Shown: in pieces, positions 31,373 to 40,356 of the stretch | How the letters are laid out: every line of letters begins with the position of its first letter | How positions within the stretch are numbered: the first letter of the stretch is position 1 | DNA from: Changshengia sp963803165 | Lineage (GTDB): Bacteria; Chloroflexota; Dormibacteria; Aeolococcales; Aeolococcaceae | DNA: 64,000 bases | Assembly (NCBI GenBank): GCA_963803165.1 | Contig: CAWDLK010000004.1 | Coordinates: 310,001-374,000, forward strand | Reading direction: 5' to 3' | Notes under the pieces: model-generated | The model's input: only the letters and a program-made list of their open reading frames with translations | Databases searched by the model: none | What the model was told of the DNA's origin: nothing | Translations under genes and position numbers: made by a program

Positions 31373-32707
31373 GTGAACATGTCGACTGCATTCGCTCTTC
31401 GGCCGGCAGGTCCGGCTGGCGGGCACCGGATGCGATCCGGACCGGCCGTGCGCTTCGTCGTCGGTCGCGCCATCTCGGACGGCGGAGACTGGCTGACCAC
31501 GGTGGCGGTCGCCGTCGCCCTCTACACGCTCACCCGCAGCCTGACCGCGCCGGCCCTGGCGATCCTCTTCCGGGTGGGCCCGCGGCCGGTCGGGTCGCTG
31601 ATCGGCGGTCATCTCGCCGACCGCCGCGGGCCGATCCCGACCCTGGTGGCCCTCAACCTCGGCCGGGCCGTCGTCACCGGTGCGCTCGCCGTGGCCCTGG
31701 GCGCCGAGATGGTGCCGCTGGTCCTGGCACTGCTCGCCCTGAGCCAGGCGGCGGGCGGGGCGGCGCAGCCGGTCGGCCAGGCGGCGATCCCGCGTCTCGT
31801 CCCCGCCTCCCGGGTGGCCAGGCTCAACGCGGCGGTGGGGACCGTCAACTCGGCGGCGGTGATCATCGGGCCCGGGGTCGCGGCCGCCCTGCTCGGTGGG
31901 CTGGGGACCGGCTCGGCGGGCTGGTTGGTCGGCGCCGATGCCGTGAGCTTCCTCGCCCTGGCCGGCCTTCTCGCCGGTCTGCAGGGAGTGCGCCCTGCCG
32001 TGGAAGCCGGGCCCGCTGAGCGCGGACACGCCTGGGATGGACTGGGGATGGTGCTCCGGCAGCCATTCCTGCGCCAGCTCGCCCTTGCCCAGCTCGGCAT
32101 CTTCGGCACCATCACCTGCCTCCAGGCGGTGCTCCCGGCAGTGGCGTCGGAGCGTCTCGGCAGCCCGGCCGCCGCCGGCTGCGTCTACGCCGCGGTGGGC
32201 GCGGGCAACGTCGTCGGCGCCCTCGCCCTGCTCGGGACGAGACGTCGCGGTCTGGGCTCGCGGAGCCTCGCGCTGCTCACCCTCGGCGAGCTGGTCCCGC
32301 TCGGCGCCTTCGTCCTGGTCAGGGTGGCCTGGATCGACCTCGCGCTGGCCGGGCTCAGCGGCCTCGCCTCGGCACCGTACGAGATCCTCGCGGCCACCGA
32401 GCTGGCACGGACCGTGACCGCCCACCGGTTGGGCCAGGTCAACGGGGCGGTCTGGCTCTTCGGCTACGCGGGGATGCTCGCCGGAGGGCTGCTCGCCACC
32501 CTCGCGGCCCCGCGGCTCGGCTGGATGCCCACCCTCCTGCTCGCCTGGCTGGCCGGGACGGCCGTGCTCGCCGCCGGCTGGGCCAGACCTCGACGAGCCA
32601 CCGCGACCGTGCCCGAGGCGGTCGAAGCCGCCCTCGACCGCCCTCCGACCGCCCTCGCGCCGGAGCGGCGCGCCACGTCCGAGCTGTGGAACACCTTGTC
32701 GGCCTGA
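31373..32707 (+). CDS. Major facilitator superfamily transporter (MdtG/enterobactin-exporter-like)
   Basis: 444 residues from GTG 31373 (ATG two codons on). Twelve hydrophobic segments can be drawn. The loop 2-3 motif appears as GGHLADRRGPIPTLVALN (G-x-x-x-D-R-x-G), and the first segment carries SDGGDWLTTVAVAVALY as in MFS exporters of the 'transmembrane secretion effector' type. Arg-rich C-terminal tail. Substrate not predictable. Monocistronic; the response-regulator gene follows with a 95-base gap. Confidence 0.85.
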   Translation: MNMSTAFALRPAGPAGGHRMRSGPAVRFVVGRAISDGGDWLTTVAVAVALYTLTRSLTAPALAILFRVGPRPVGSLIGGHLADRRGPIPTLVALNLGRAVVTGALAVALGAEMVPLVLALLALSQAAGGAAQPVGQAAIPRLVPASRVARLNAAVGTVNSAAVIIGPGVAAALLGGLGTGSAGWLVGADAVSFLALAGLLAGLQGVRPAVEAGPAERGHAWDGLGMVLRQPFLRQLALAQLGIFGTITCLQAVLPAVASERLGSPAAAGCVYAAVGAGNVVGALALLGTRRRGLGSRSLALLTLGELVPLGAFVLVRVAWIDLALAGLSGLASAPYEILAATELARTVTAHRLGQVNGAVWLFGYAGMLAGGLLATLAAPRLGWMPTLLLAWLAGTAVLAAGWARPRRATATVPEAVEAALDRPPTALAPERRATSELWNTLSA

Positions 32708-32802
32708 GGTCGCGCGCCGACGGCGAGATGTCGGCGCAGCGCACCGTTTGGGCCGCTGCGCGCCTCTTTCGCCCCTCCGAGGCATATCCTCTGCGTGCTG
32801 GG

Positions 32803-33540
32803 ATGACCGATTCTGATGTGGGCCCCGAGCTGCGGCTCTCTGCCAACCCCCTGATCCGGGTGCTGATCGTCGAGGATCACAAGATGTTCGCCGAGGCCCT
32901 GGCCCACGGGCTTCGCGACGAGCCGGACATCCGGGTGGATGGAATCTCCCAGCGCCTCGACGACGCCCGCGAGTTCCTCCGCCGCAAGCACGTCGACGTC
33001 GTGCTCATGGACTACCACCTCCCCGACGGCGACGGCATCGTGGCCGCCCGCTACATCCGCGAGGAGCATCCGCGGACCTGGGTGATCGTGGTCAGCGCCG
33101 TGGAGGATCGGCAGGTCCTGGACGAAGCCCTCGCCGCCGGGTGCAGCGGCTTCATCAGCAAGTCCGAGAGCCTCGACCATCTGCCCAGCGCCATCCGGGG
33201 AGCGATGGTGGGCAACATCGCCATCTCGCCGGCCATGGTCGCCAAGCTGATCGGGCCGACCGGCGGCGCCCGCCAGGGCTACGGCGACGATCTCAACCCG
33301 CGCGAGCTCGAGGTGCTCCAGCTGCTGGCCCAGGGATGGGACAACCCCGCCATCGAGCAGCAGCTCTTCATGAGCCACGCCACCCTGCGCAACAAGCTCT
33401 CCCAGATCAACTCGAAGCTCGCCACCCACTCCAAGCTCGAGGCCGTCACCAAGGCGCTCCGTCTGGGGCTCGTCCAGATCGACCGCGAGGACGGCGCGCA
33501 GGAGGCCAGGGTCGTAGCGGTTCCGAGACCGCCGGCCTGA
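32803..33540 (+). CDS. NarL/LuxR-type response regulator
   Basis: 245 residues from ATG 32803. The receiver domain starts IRVLIVEDHKMFAEALAHGL; the phospho-acceptor Asp is in VVLMDYHLPDGDG and the conserved Lys in FISKSESLDHL. The LuxR helix-turn-helix is NPRELEVLQLLAQGWDNPAI with recognition region SHATLRNKLSQINSKL. The HTH departs from the usual N-x-x-I-A and V-x-x-H residues (NPAIEQQL, RNKLSQI), so DNA specificity may be unusual. The cognate kinase gene begins 28 bases downstream. Confidence 0.92.
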   Translation: MTDSDVGPELRLSANPLIRVLIVEDHKMFAEALAHGLRDEPDIRVDGISQRLDDAREFLRRKHVDVVLMDYHLPDGDGIVAARYIREEHPRTWVIVVSAVEDRQVLDEALAAGCSGFISKSESLDHLPSAIRGAMVGNIAISPAMVAKLIGPTGGARQGYGDDLNPRELEVLQLLAQGWDNPAIEQQLFMSHATLRNKLSQINSKLATHSKLEAVTKALRLGLVQIDREDGAQEARVVAVPRPPA

Positions 33541-33568
33541 CGTCGGGTCCGGCCAGGCGGGGCGACCC

Positions 33569-35068
33569 GTGACAGCGACATCGGTCCGCACCGGCGCGGG
33601 GAGGAGTCCGCGCTGGTACCGTCGCCTCGCCGCCCGCATCCCCCGCCTGCCGCCGGAGACCCGATCCGGCCCGCTCACCTACTCGCCGGCCCTGGTCGCC
33701 TACGTCACGGCGCTGGCCGCCGCTGCGGTGGCCGCCGCCGCGCTGACGGTGCGGCAGTCCGCCGACCCCGCGCTCCTCGCCCTCGGGGCCTGCGCCACCT
33801 TCGTGCTCTCCGCGACGTCGGTCCGCGCCCTCTCGGGGACGGCCAGCCACTGGTCGGCCTCGATCTTTGCCCATCTCGGCCTGACCTTCGCCGCCGGACC
33901 GCTCGGAGCGCTGGTGGCGGTCGCCAGCGAGTTCGCGGGCGCCAAGCTTCGGTTCGGGGGGCACTGGTTCAAGAACATCTTCAACGCCTCCGACCAGTTC
34001 CTCAGCGACCTGACGGCGTGGGCCGTCTTCCACGCCATCACGGGGGGCGGCACCACCCTGGGGCCCGGCCTCGTCGGCGGCCTCGCCGCCGGGCTGGTCT
34101 GCTGGCTGGTCAACATCTGGCTGATCGCGCTGGTCCAGAGGCTCACCCAGCCCGACCTCCAGGTGCTGCGCTACGTCGCCCAGAACGCCGCCTCGGTCCT
34201 CCCCTACCACCTGGGGGCGGGGATCACCGGTTTCGGCGGCGTGGTGCTGGTGGCCCGGGAGGGCGGCGACGGATTCCTCCTCCTGCTCGTCCCGGTGCTG
34301 CTTCTCCAGATGTCCCTGCTCGTGCTCTCCGCCCGCACCCGGGCCGCCCGGCTCCAGCGGGAGGCACACACCCGGGAGCGCGAGACGCTCCTCCGCCAGG
34401 CGTTGGAGGCATCCGACGCGGAGCGCCGCCGGATCGCCCGCAACCTCCACGACGGCGTGGTCCAGGACCTGGCAGCGGTCGCCCTGGGGCTGCGACGGCG
34501 AGCGGATCAGGGCGAGAGCGCCCTGATCACCATGCAGCGCGCCGCCGACGCCACCGCCGAGGCGATCGAGGAGCTGCGCACGCTGCTCCACGAGATCGCC
34601 CCCCCCGACCTCCAGGAGATCGGCATCAGCTCCGCCCTCGCCGAGCTTGCCGATCCGCTCCGGGCAGAGGGGATCGAGGTGAGCATCGGGGTCGCAGGAG
34701 AGGCCGAGGGGGTCCGCGGCACCGCGCTCACCGCCGCCTACCGGATCGCCCAGGAGGCGCTGCGCAACGTCGACCAGCACGCCGGCGCCCACCATGTCCG
34801 GATGGAGGTGAGCGCCGGCGACGGCCATCTCGACCTGGAGATCGCCGACGACGGCATCGGCTTCTCCGACGAGACCCGTGACCTCCGGGTGGAGGCGGGG
34901 CACCTCGGCCTCACCCTGATCCATGACCTGGCCCGCGAGTCGGGGGGCGACCTCGAGGTGCGATCGGTCCCCCGGGCGGGCACCACCCTCCGGGCCCATC
35001 TCCCCCTCGGCGGTGACGGCGCGCCCCCGACCGGCCGCGGCGCCGGGGGTCCCCCCGCCCGGCGCTGA
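33569..35068 (+). CDS. HisKA_3-type sensor histidine kinase with multi-helix membrane sensor
   Basis: 499 residues from GTG 33569. The N-terminal ~270 residues hold about seven hydrophobic segments (ALVAYVTALAAAAVAAAALT, LLLLVPVLLLQMSLLVLSAR) and no extracellular domain, suggesting sensing within the membrane. The dimerisation box is ERRRIARNLHDGVVQDL (phospho-His) and the ATP-binding motifs are EALRNVDQHAGAHHV (N box), IADDGIGF (G1) and AGHLGLTLI (G2). It phosphorylates the response regulator encoded just upstream. Gly/Pro-rich tail at the end. Confidence 0.92.
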   Translation: MTATSVRTGAGRSPRWYRRLAARIPRLPPETRSGPLTYSPALVAYVTALAAAAVAAAALTVRQSADPALLALGACATFVLSATSVRALSGTASHWSASIFAHLGLTFAAGPLGALVAVASEFAGAKLRFGGHWFKNIFNASDQFLSDLTAWAVFHAITGGGTTLGPGLVGGLAAGLVCWLVNIWLIALVQRLTQPDLQVLRYVAQNAASVLPYHLGAGITGFGGVVLVAREGGDGFLLLLVPVLLLQMSLLVLSARTRAARLQREAHTRERETLLRQALEASDAERRRIARNLHDGVVQDLAAVALGLRRRADQGESALITMQRAADATAEAIEELRTLLHEIAPPDLQEIGISSALAELADPLRAEGIEVSIGVAGEAEGVRGTALTAAYRIAQEALRNVDQHAGAHHVRMEVSAGDGHLDLEIADDGIGFSDETRDLRVEAGHLGLTLIHDLARESGGDLEVRSVPRAGTTLRAHLPLGGDGAPPTGRGAGGPPARR

Positions 35069-35080
35069 TCCGCCCGAGCC

Positions 35081-36247
35081 TCAGTCCCGCCCCGAGCCGC
35101 CGCCGCCCCCGACCGCCAGCGCCGGGCCGGCGACCTCGCGTCCGGCCTCGATCGTTTCGGCGTAGAGGCGGAGGAGATCGGCGAGGTAGCGGTCCAGGCT
35201 GTGGTCGTCGACGACCCGCTGCCGGGCGGCCTCCCCGAGCCGGCGCCGGGTGGCCGGGTCGCCGCGCAGCCGCTCGAGCGCCTCTCCGAGGCCGGGCTCC
35301 AGGGGGTACACGGGGATGACCACCCCGGCCCGGTCCAGCACCGGCCCGTGCTCGCCCGCACCGGTGGCGATGATCGGGCAGCCCGCCGCCATCGCCTCGA
35401 GGAGCGACTTCGAGAGCCCCTCGGCGGTCGAGGGGAGGACGAAGATGTCGGCGCCGCGGAGCAGGTCGAGACGGTCTTCGTCGCTGACCACCCCCAGGAC
35501 CCGCACCTGCGGGGCGTCCTCGGCCAGCCGGCGCAGCCTCTTCTCCTGACTGCCGCTCCCGGCGATGACGAGGAGGTGGTCGTCCGGCCATCGACGGTCG
35601 AGGAACGACCGGACCAGCTCCTCGACCCGCTTCTCGGGGTCGAGGCGGCCGAGGTAGGCGACCACCAGCGCCGCGCCCAGGGTCTGGTGCAGGGGGCTGG
35701 GCCCGGGGCTGAAGCGCCGGGTGTCGACCGCGTTGGGCATCACCACGATCCGCTCCGGGCGGAGCCCCGCACGAACCAGCAGGTCGCGCTGCTCCCCGCA
35801 GAGGGCGATGCAGCGGTCGTACTCCCGAAGCCGGGGGCCGTGGTACTGATACAGGCCGCGCATCACCCGGCCCCGCGCGCTCTGCTCGGGGGCATAGGGG
35901 AGGTGACAGGTCACGACCGTCGCGGCGCCGAGGCCGCGCGCCACGCGGGCGACCGCGCCGTCGAGGAGGGAGACGCTCAGGGAGCAGTGGACGACGTCGG
36001 GGTGGAACTCGGTCAGGGCGCGCTCGATCCGGTTGAGGGTGCGGGGCGCGGGGAGGGTCACCGTCTTGAACCGGACCCCCTCCAGGGCGAGGGAGTCGGG
36101 CACCGGGGTGCGGTCGCCGTCCAGGTCGTGATGGAAGAAGCGCACCTCACACCCGGTGCCGACCAGAGCCCCGACGGTCTGGGCGCTGTAGTCGGTCAGC
36201 CCGTCGAGCCGGCGGCCGCCGGCATGACCGAACCACGCCACACGCAT
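35081..36247 (-). CDS. GT4-family glycosyltransferase
   Basis: 388 residues from ATG 36245-36247. GT-B fold: N-terminal MRVAWFGHAGGRRLDGLTDY and HPDVVHCSLSVSLLDGA, and a C-terminal GT4 donor domain with VVAYLGRLDPEKRVEELV, DIFVLPSTAEGLSKSLLEAM (the E-x7-E motif) and AGCPIIATGAG. GT4 enzymes transfer sugars, often mannose or glucose, to lipids or glycans at the inner membrane face. It faces away from an acyltransferase gene, and together they resemble phosphatidyl-myo-inositol mannoside-type glycolipid genes. The substrate is inferred only. Confidence 0.88.
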   Translation of the reverse strand: MRVAWFGHAGGRRLDGLTDYSAQTVGALVGTGCEVRFFHHDLDGDRTPVPDSLALEGVRFKTVTLPAPRTLNRIERALTEFHPDVVHCSLSVSLLDGAVARVARGLGAATVVTCHLPYAPEQSARGRVMRGLYQYHGPRLREYDRCIALCGEQRDLLVRAGLRPERIVVMPNAVDTRRFSPGPSPLHQTLGAALVVAYLGRLDPEKRVEELVRSFLDRRWPDDHLLVIAGSGSQEKRLRRLAEDAPQVRVLGVVSDEDRLDLLRGADIFVLPSTAEGLSKSLLEAMAAGCPIIATGAGEHGPVLDRAGVVIPVYPLEPGLGEALERLRGDPATRRRLGEAARQRVVDDHSLDRYLADLLRLYAETIEAGREVAGPALAVGGGGGSGRD

Positions 36248-36555
36248 CGCCACGGTCGTGCCCTCCGCCGCACCCGAGCCGAGCCGACTCGCCGAAGTGA
36301 ACTCCCCCGCGGCTAGCCTACGCCGGCCGCGGTGGCTGGGGCCAGTGCCCCTCGCCGCTATGATCCAATCCTCTGGAGGCGCTGACAGGCGGAGATGCCA
36401 TCGAGACGAGAGCGGGCGACCACGCCCCGCTGAGCGACCAGGAGCCCGGAGGGCCGCCGGGGCTCCGGTCCAGTGCCCGGGTCGCCTACTTCGGGGTCGC
36501 CCCGATCCCGAGCCAGTCCCGGCCGTCACTCCCACTCCGGGCGTTCTGGGGCGGG

Positions 36556-37365
36556 ATGGCGCGCACCGCGCAGCTGCTCGGGTGGCGGCGATACCTCGCC
36601 TCCGACGCCGTCGCCGCGATCGGCTGCTGGGCCCGTCCCCGGCGCATCGCCCGCTGCGCCGCCCGGCACCGCCGGGCCGATCCCAGCCTCTCGGCGAAGG
36701 CCTCCCTGCGCCGTGCCCGCGCCTCCTACCGCGAGTACTACCGCACCTGCGTCGACCTGGTGTGGGCCCACGGGCTGCGGACGGAGACCGTCCAGCGTCT
36801 CCACCCGCTCGACGGTTGGGAGCACGTCGCGCGGGCGCGGCAGGAGCACGGCGCCGGCGTCTTCGGCCTAGCGCACTTCGGCAACTGGGACATGGCCGCG
36901 ACCATGGCGCTCTCCCACGGGCTGGCCCTGACCACGGTGATGCGCGAGTTCCAGCCGGCGTCCTTGAACCGGCTGATCTTCTGGGCGAGAGAGCGCCGGG
37001 GGCTGGAGCTCTTCACTCCCGGGCGGGCGGCGCGCGGCCTCCTCCACGCGCTTCACCGAGGGCGTTTCGTGGCCCTCCTCGCCGACATCCCGGAGGGCGG
37101 CTCCACCGTCGAGGTGCAGTTCCGCGGGGGCCCGGTTCTCTTCAGCACCGGACCGGCGACAATCGCCCTGCACAGTGGCTGCCCGCTGCTGCCGGTGGCC
37201 GGCTATCGCGACGGTCACCACTACCGCATCCTGGTCGAGCCGCCGGTGCCGACCGGCACCGTCGCCGAGATGACACAGCGGCTCGCCGACCGGCTGGAAG
37301 CGCTGATGGCGCTGGCCCCTGACCAGTGGTACCCGTTCAACCCCGTCTGGAGCGACGAGGGGTAG
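36556..37365 (+). CDS. LpxL/PatA-like lysophospholipid acyltransferase
   Basis: 269 residues from ATG 36556; the frame is open upstream (ARVAYFGVAPIPSQSR... into FWGG) with no standard start but a TATGAT at 36358, so the true N-terminus may be longer. The catalytic HX4D motif is in FGLAHFGNWDMAATMAL (His, Asp), and LLADIPEGGSTVEVQFRG and GPATIALHSGCPLLPVAGYR are the usual LPLAT blocks 3 and 4. In actinobacteria this family (PatA) acylates glycolipids; in proteobacteria, lipid A. It is divergent from a GT4 glycosyltransferase and followed by plsY on the other strand, so a lipid-anchor role is likely. Confidence 0.82.
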   Translation: MARTAQLLGWRRYLASDAVAAIGCWARPRRIARCAARHRRADPSLSAKASLRRARASYREYYRTCVDLVWAHGLRTETVQRLHPLDGWEHVARARQEHGAGVFGLAHFGNWDMAATMALSHGLALTTVMREFQPASLNRLIFWARERRGLELFTPGRAARGLLHALHRGRFVALLADIPEGGSTVEVQFRGGPVLFSTGPATIALHSGCPLLPVAGYRDGHHYRILVEPPVPTGTVAEMTQRLADRLEALMALAPDQWYPFNPVWSDEG

Positions 37366-37388
37366 GAGACCGGCCGGCCGCCCGTGCT

Positions 37389-38069
37389 TCAGGGGTCGGT
37401 GCGGTGCCCGACCAGCGGCCGTCCGGGGCGGCGGTCGTGGAGGATCCGGTCGAGGATGACGTGACGCGCTCCGCCGAAGTGGTTGACGTCCCCCACCACG
37501 CCCGCGAGCCGGCGGGCGAGGACGAGGACGAGGAGCACCGCGAGGCCGACCGGTAGGGCAAACCCGGTCCGGAGCGGGGTGAGGGCCATGACCACGGCCG
37601 CCGGGGGCAGCACGATGAATCCGACCAGCACCCCCTCGGCGATGTGGTGGCGCAGGGCCCCGACCCCGAAGCAGGCGAGGAGCAGGGCCAGGACGATGAG
37701 GTTCATCCCGGCGATCACCCCGGTGGACACGGCCACGCCGCGACCGCCGTCGAAGCCGAGGAAGACCGACCAGCCGTTGCCCACGACCGCGGCGATGGCG
37801 ACCAGGACCAGGCCGGTGGCGGTGACGTCGCCCACGTAGCGGGCGAGCAGGACGGGGAGCAGCCCCTGGCAGAACTGGATGGGTCCGACCACCGCCGCGA
37901 GCCCGAAGCCGGCGTGGCGATAGATGTTGGCGGTCCCCACATTGCCAGAGCCATAGCCCCGGATGTCGAGCCCGAGCCGCCTCCATCGCGTCGCCCAGTA
38001 CCCTACCGGGAGGCTCCCGACCAGGTATCCGGCCGCGCAGAACGTGACCAGAGTCCAGCGGGCGTCCAT
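37389..38069 (-). CDS. plsY: Glycerol-3-phosphate acyltransferase PlsY
   Basis: 226 residues from ATG 38067-38069 (GGAGGG upstream). Five to six membrane helices with the PlsY motifs: motif 1 GYLVGSLPVGYWATR, motif 2 IRGYGSGNVGTANIYRHAG and motif 3 VFLGFDGGRGVAVSTGV. It transfers acyl groups from acyl-phosphate to glycerol-3-phosphate, the first step of phospholipid synthesis. It is slightly longer than usual, with a polar C-terminal tail (HFGGARHVILDRILHDRRPG). Confidence 0.92.
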   Translation of the reverse strand: MDARWTLVTFCAAGYLVGSLPVGYWATRWRRLGLDIRGYGSGNVGTANIYRHAGFGLAAVVGPIQFCQGLLPVLLARYVGDVTATGLVLVAIAAVVGNGWSVFLGFDGGRGVAVSTGVIAGMNLIVLALLLACFGVGALRHHIAEGVLVGFIVLPPAAVVMALTPLRTGFALPVGLAVLLVLVLARRLAGVVGDVNHFGGARHVILDRILHDRRPGRPLVGHRTDP

Positions 38070-38270
38070 GATCCCTCCACCGATCCGCCGGGGCGAACCG
38101 CATCCACGAGCCGTGACTATCATCTCAGTCAGCAGCTTCCCGATGGGGCCTGGCCTGCCACCGGCAGAGGTCGCCGGTCGCGGCCGCGCCCGCGACCAGT
38201 CCAGAGGTGGATGTGGACCATTCCGTACCCGGCCGGAGCGCGTAGTGCTGCCGGTGGGCGAGCGCTGACC

Positions 38271-39209
38271 GTGGAGGTCATCACCACAGCGCCGGCCGAG
38301 CCCGCCCCGGGTGCCCCCCGCCTGCCCTGCGCGCTGGTCACCGGCAGCGGCGCCCTGGTGCCTCCGGAGCTGAGCTCCACGGTGAGCGTGGTCGACCTCC
38401 CGGTGCGGATCGGTGACCAGGAGATCAACGCCCGGAGCGACGAGGAGCTGCACCTCTTCTATGCGCAGCTGCGGGACGGGGCGACACCGGAGACGTCGAC
38501 GTCGCCGCCCGGAGAGTTCCTCGAGGCCTTTCGCCGTTCCCCGGCCGAGCGGATCCTCTGCCTGACCATCCCGGCGGGCTGGAGCGGGATGGACGACAGC
38601 GCCCGGCTGGCGGCCCGGATGCTCGCCGAGGAGGAGGGACGGGAGCGCGTCACCGTCATCGACACCGGCACCGCCGCCGCCGGCCTCGGGCTGATCACCC
38701 GCGTCGCCGCCCGGCTGTGCGCCCGCGGGGCCGAGTTCCCCGAGGTGCTGGCGCGCACTGAGGAGGCGATCCGGGAGGTCCGGATGTTCGGTGCTCTCGA
38801 GACGCTCGAGTTCGTCGCCCGCAGCGGCCGGGTCAACAGCCTCCTGGCCGGGATCTCGGACAGCCTCCACGTGCGCCCGGTCTTCCGGCTGAGCAACGGC
38901 CAGACCGGGCGCGTCGCCCTGGCCCGGACCTCGTCGGGGATCCTCTCGGCGATGGAGAAGACGGCCCGTGAGCTCCCGGGACCCCTCTGGACGCTGGTCT
39001 TCCACGCCGAGGCGGCCGAGCTCGCCGTCGACCTCGAGGCACGCCTGCGCGCGGTCTCGGACGTCGCCCGCTGCGAGATCGTCGCCCTCGACCCGATCAT
39101 CGGCACCCACACCGGCCCGGGGGTGGTCGGCTACGCCGCTCTGCCCCTCCGCGCCGACGAGATCAGCGACGACGCCGGCGGTGCAGAGGGCGTAGAACCG
39201 GATCGGTGA
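38271..39209 (+). CDS. DegV family fatty-acid-binding protein
   Basis: 312 residues from GTG 38271. The DegV fold is seen in VTGSGALVPPEL (S/T-D-S-x-x variant), GATPETSTSPPGEFLEAF (the T-S-x-P ligand loop), VIDTGTAAAGLGLI (D-T/S-x-x-x-x-G-x-G) and LEFVARSGRVNSLLAGISD (the G-R-I/V motif). DegV/FakB proteins present fatty acids to a FakA kinase for acyl-phosphate synthesis, the substrate of PlsY, which is encoded next door on the other strand. No FakA gene is in the window. Confidence 0.87.
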   Translation: MEVITTAPAEPAPGAPRLPCALVTGSGALVPPELSSTVSVVDLPVRIGDQEINARSDEELHLFYAQLRDGATPETSTSPPGEFLEAFRRSPAERILCLTIPAGWSGMDDSARLAARMLAEEEGRERVTVIDTGTAAAGLGLITRVAARLCARGAEFPEVLARTEEAIREVRMFGALETLEFVARSGRVNSLLAGISDSLHVRPVFRLSNGQTGRVALARTSSGILSAMEKTARELPGPLWTLVFHAEAAELAVDLEARLRAVSDVARCEIVALDPIIGTHTGPGVVGYAALPLRADEISDDAGGAEGVEPDR

Positions 39210-39261
39210 CGAACCGGCCGCGCCACCCCCGCAGGCCTCGCTCCCGCCTCACCATGTCCCG

Positions 39262-40356
39262 ATGAGCCGCGCCCACCGCGTGCGCATCGTCGTCCAGATC
39301 GGGGTGACCGTCGGCATCCTGGTGGCCCTGATCCTCATCCTCAACCCCGGTCAGCTGGGGCAGGACATCGCGCGGTTCCCCCTGCTCATGGTGCCCGCCG
39401 CGCTCGGGCTCACCGTCTGCTTCTACCTCGCCAAAGGGATGCGCTATCACCAGCTGCTGCGCAGTGAGGGGGTGGCGATCACCCCCCGCTCGTCGGTGCT
39501 GTTCAGCGTGGCCGGTGAGGCCTTCGGCCTGCTGCCCTTCGGGGAGCTGGCGCGAGCCGAGATGGTCAGCGAGGCCACCGGCGCCCCGCTCGGCACCAGC
39601 ATCGCCGCGGTGACCGTCCAGGAGCTGCTCTACACCACCGTGATCGTGGCTGTCGCCATCCCCGGGGCGCTCGCCTACGCGGCCGGGATATCGGGGATCG
39701 CCGTCTCCCTCGCCGGCATCCTGGCCATCCTCGCGATCCTCACCATCCACCCCGTCTTCCAGGCCGTGCTCCGCCTCGTCCGCCGCATCCCCGTCGCGCG
39801 CCGGGCCACGTCCCAGCTCGAGGTGCTCCACCTCCAGACGGTGCGGCTGCTGCGCCGGCCGGGGACCTGGCTCTGGCTCACCCTGAGCGTGCTCGGAGCC
39901 CTCTTCGAGCTGACCCTCTTCTGGTTGGTGGTGCGAGGCACGAGCGGCGTGCCCGTACCCTGGGTGACCACCACCTTCATCTACGGCGCCGCCTACCTCA
40001 CCGGGGCGGCCACCAGCCCGGGGGCGGGGGTGGGTGGCTTCGAGAGCACCGCCATCGCCCTGCTCCAGACCCAGGGGGTGGGGGGCTCGGCCGCGGTGGC
40101 GGGTGTCCTGATCATGCGGGCCGCCGACAAGGGGGTGATCACCCTCGCCGGCTTCACTGCCTGGTTCTGGGTGCGCCGTCACCTGCGCCGCCGCCAGGGC
40201 CTGCTGCTGGGTGGCGACGAGCCCGTGCCGGCGCAGGAGCAGCCGGCGGCGCCCCGTCCGGTGGCGCTGCCGCGACCGGTGATGGCGGCCCTGCCGCTCC
40301 GGGCCGAGGCCCTCGCCTCGCCGCGGACGGCAAGCGCCGGGCCGGGCCTGCCCTAA
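39262..40356 (+). CDS. UPF0104/AglD-like multi-helix membrane protein (flippase-like domain)
   Basis: 364 residues. Eight or so hydrophobic segments with the family features FYLAKGMRYHQLLRSEGVAI, FGLLPFGELARAEMVSEATG and AATSPGAGVGGFESTAIALL (the P-G-G-x-G-x-x-E type motif). This family (COG0392, related to MprF flippase domain and AglD) is associated with lipid-linked sugar handling. A 50-residue Ala/Pro-rich tail follows. It converges with the RibD-type reductase gene (stops overlap by four bases). Together with the GT4, acyltransferase and plsY it marks a membrane-lipid neighbourhood. Confidence 0.8.
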   Translation: MSRAHRVRIVVQIGVTVGILVALILILNPGQLGQDIARFPLLMVPAALGLTVCFYLAKGMRYHQLLRSEGVAITPRSSVLFSVAGEAFGLLPFGELARAEMVSEATGAPLGTSIAAVTVQELLYTTVIVAVAIPGALAYAAGISGIAVSLAGILAILAILTIHPVFQAVLRLVRRIPVARRATSQLEVLHLQTVRLLRRPGTWLWLTLSVLGALFELTLFWLVVRGTSGVPVPWVTTTFIYGAAYLTGAATSPGAGVGGFESTAIALLQTQGVGGSAAVAGVLIMRAADKGVITLAGFTAWFWVRRHLRRRQGLLLGGDEPVPAQEQPAAPRPVALPRPVMAALPLRAEALASPRTASAGPGLP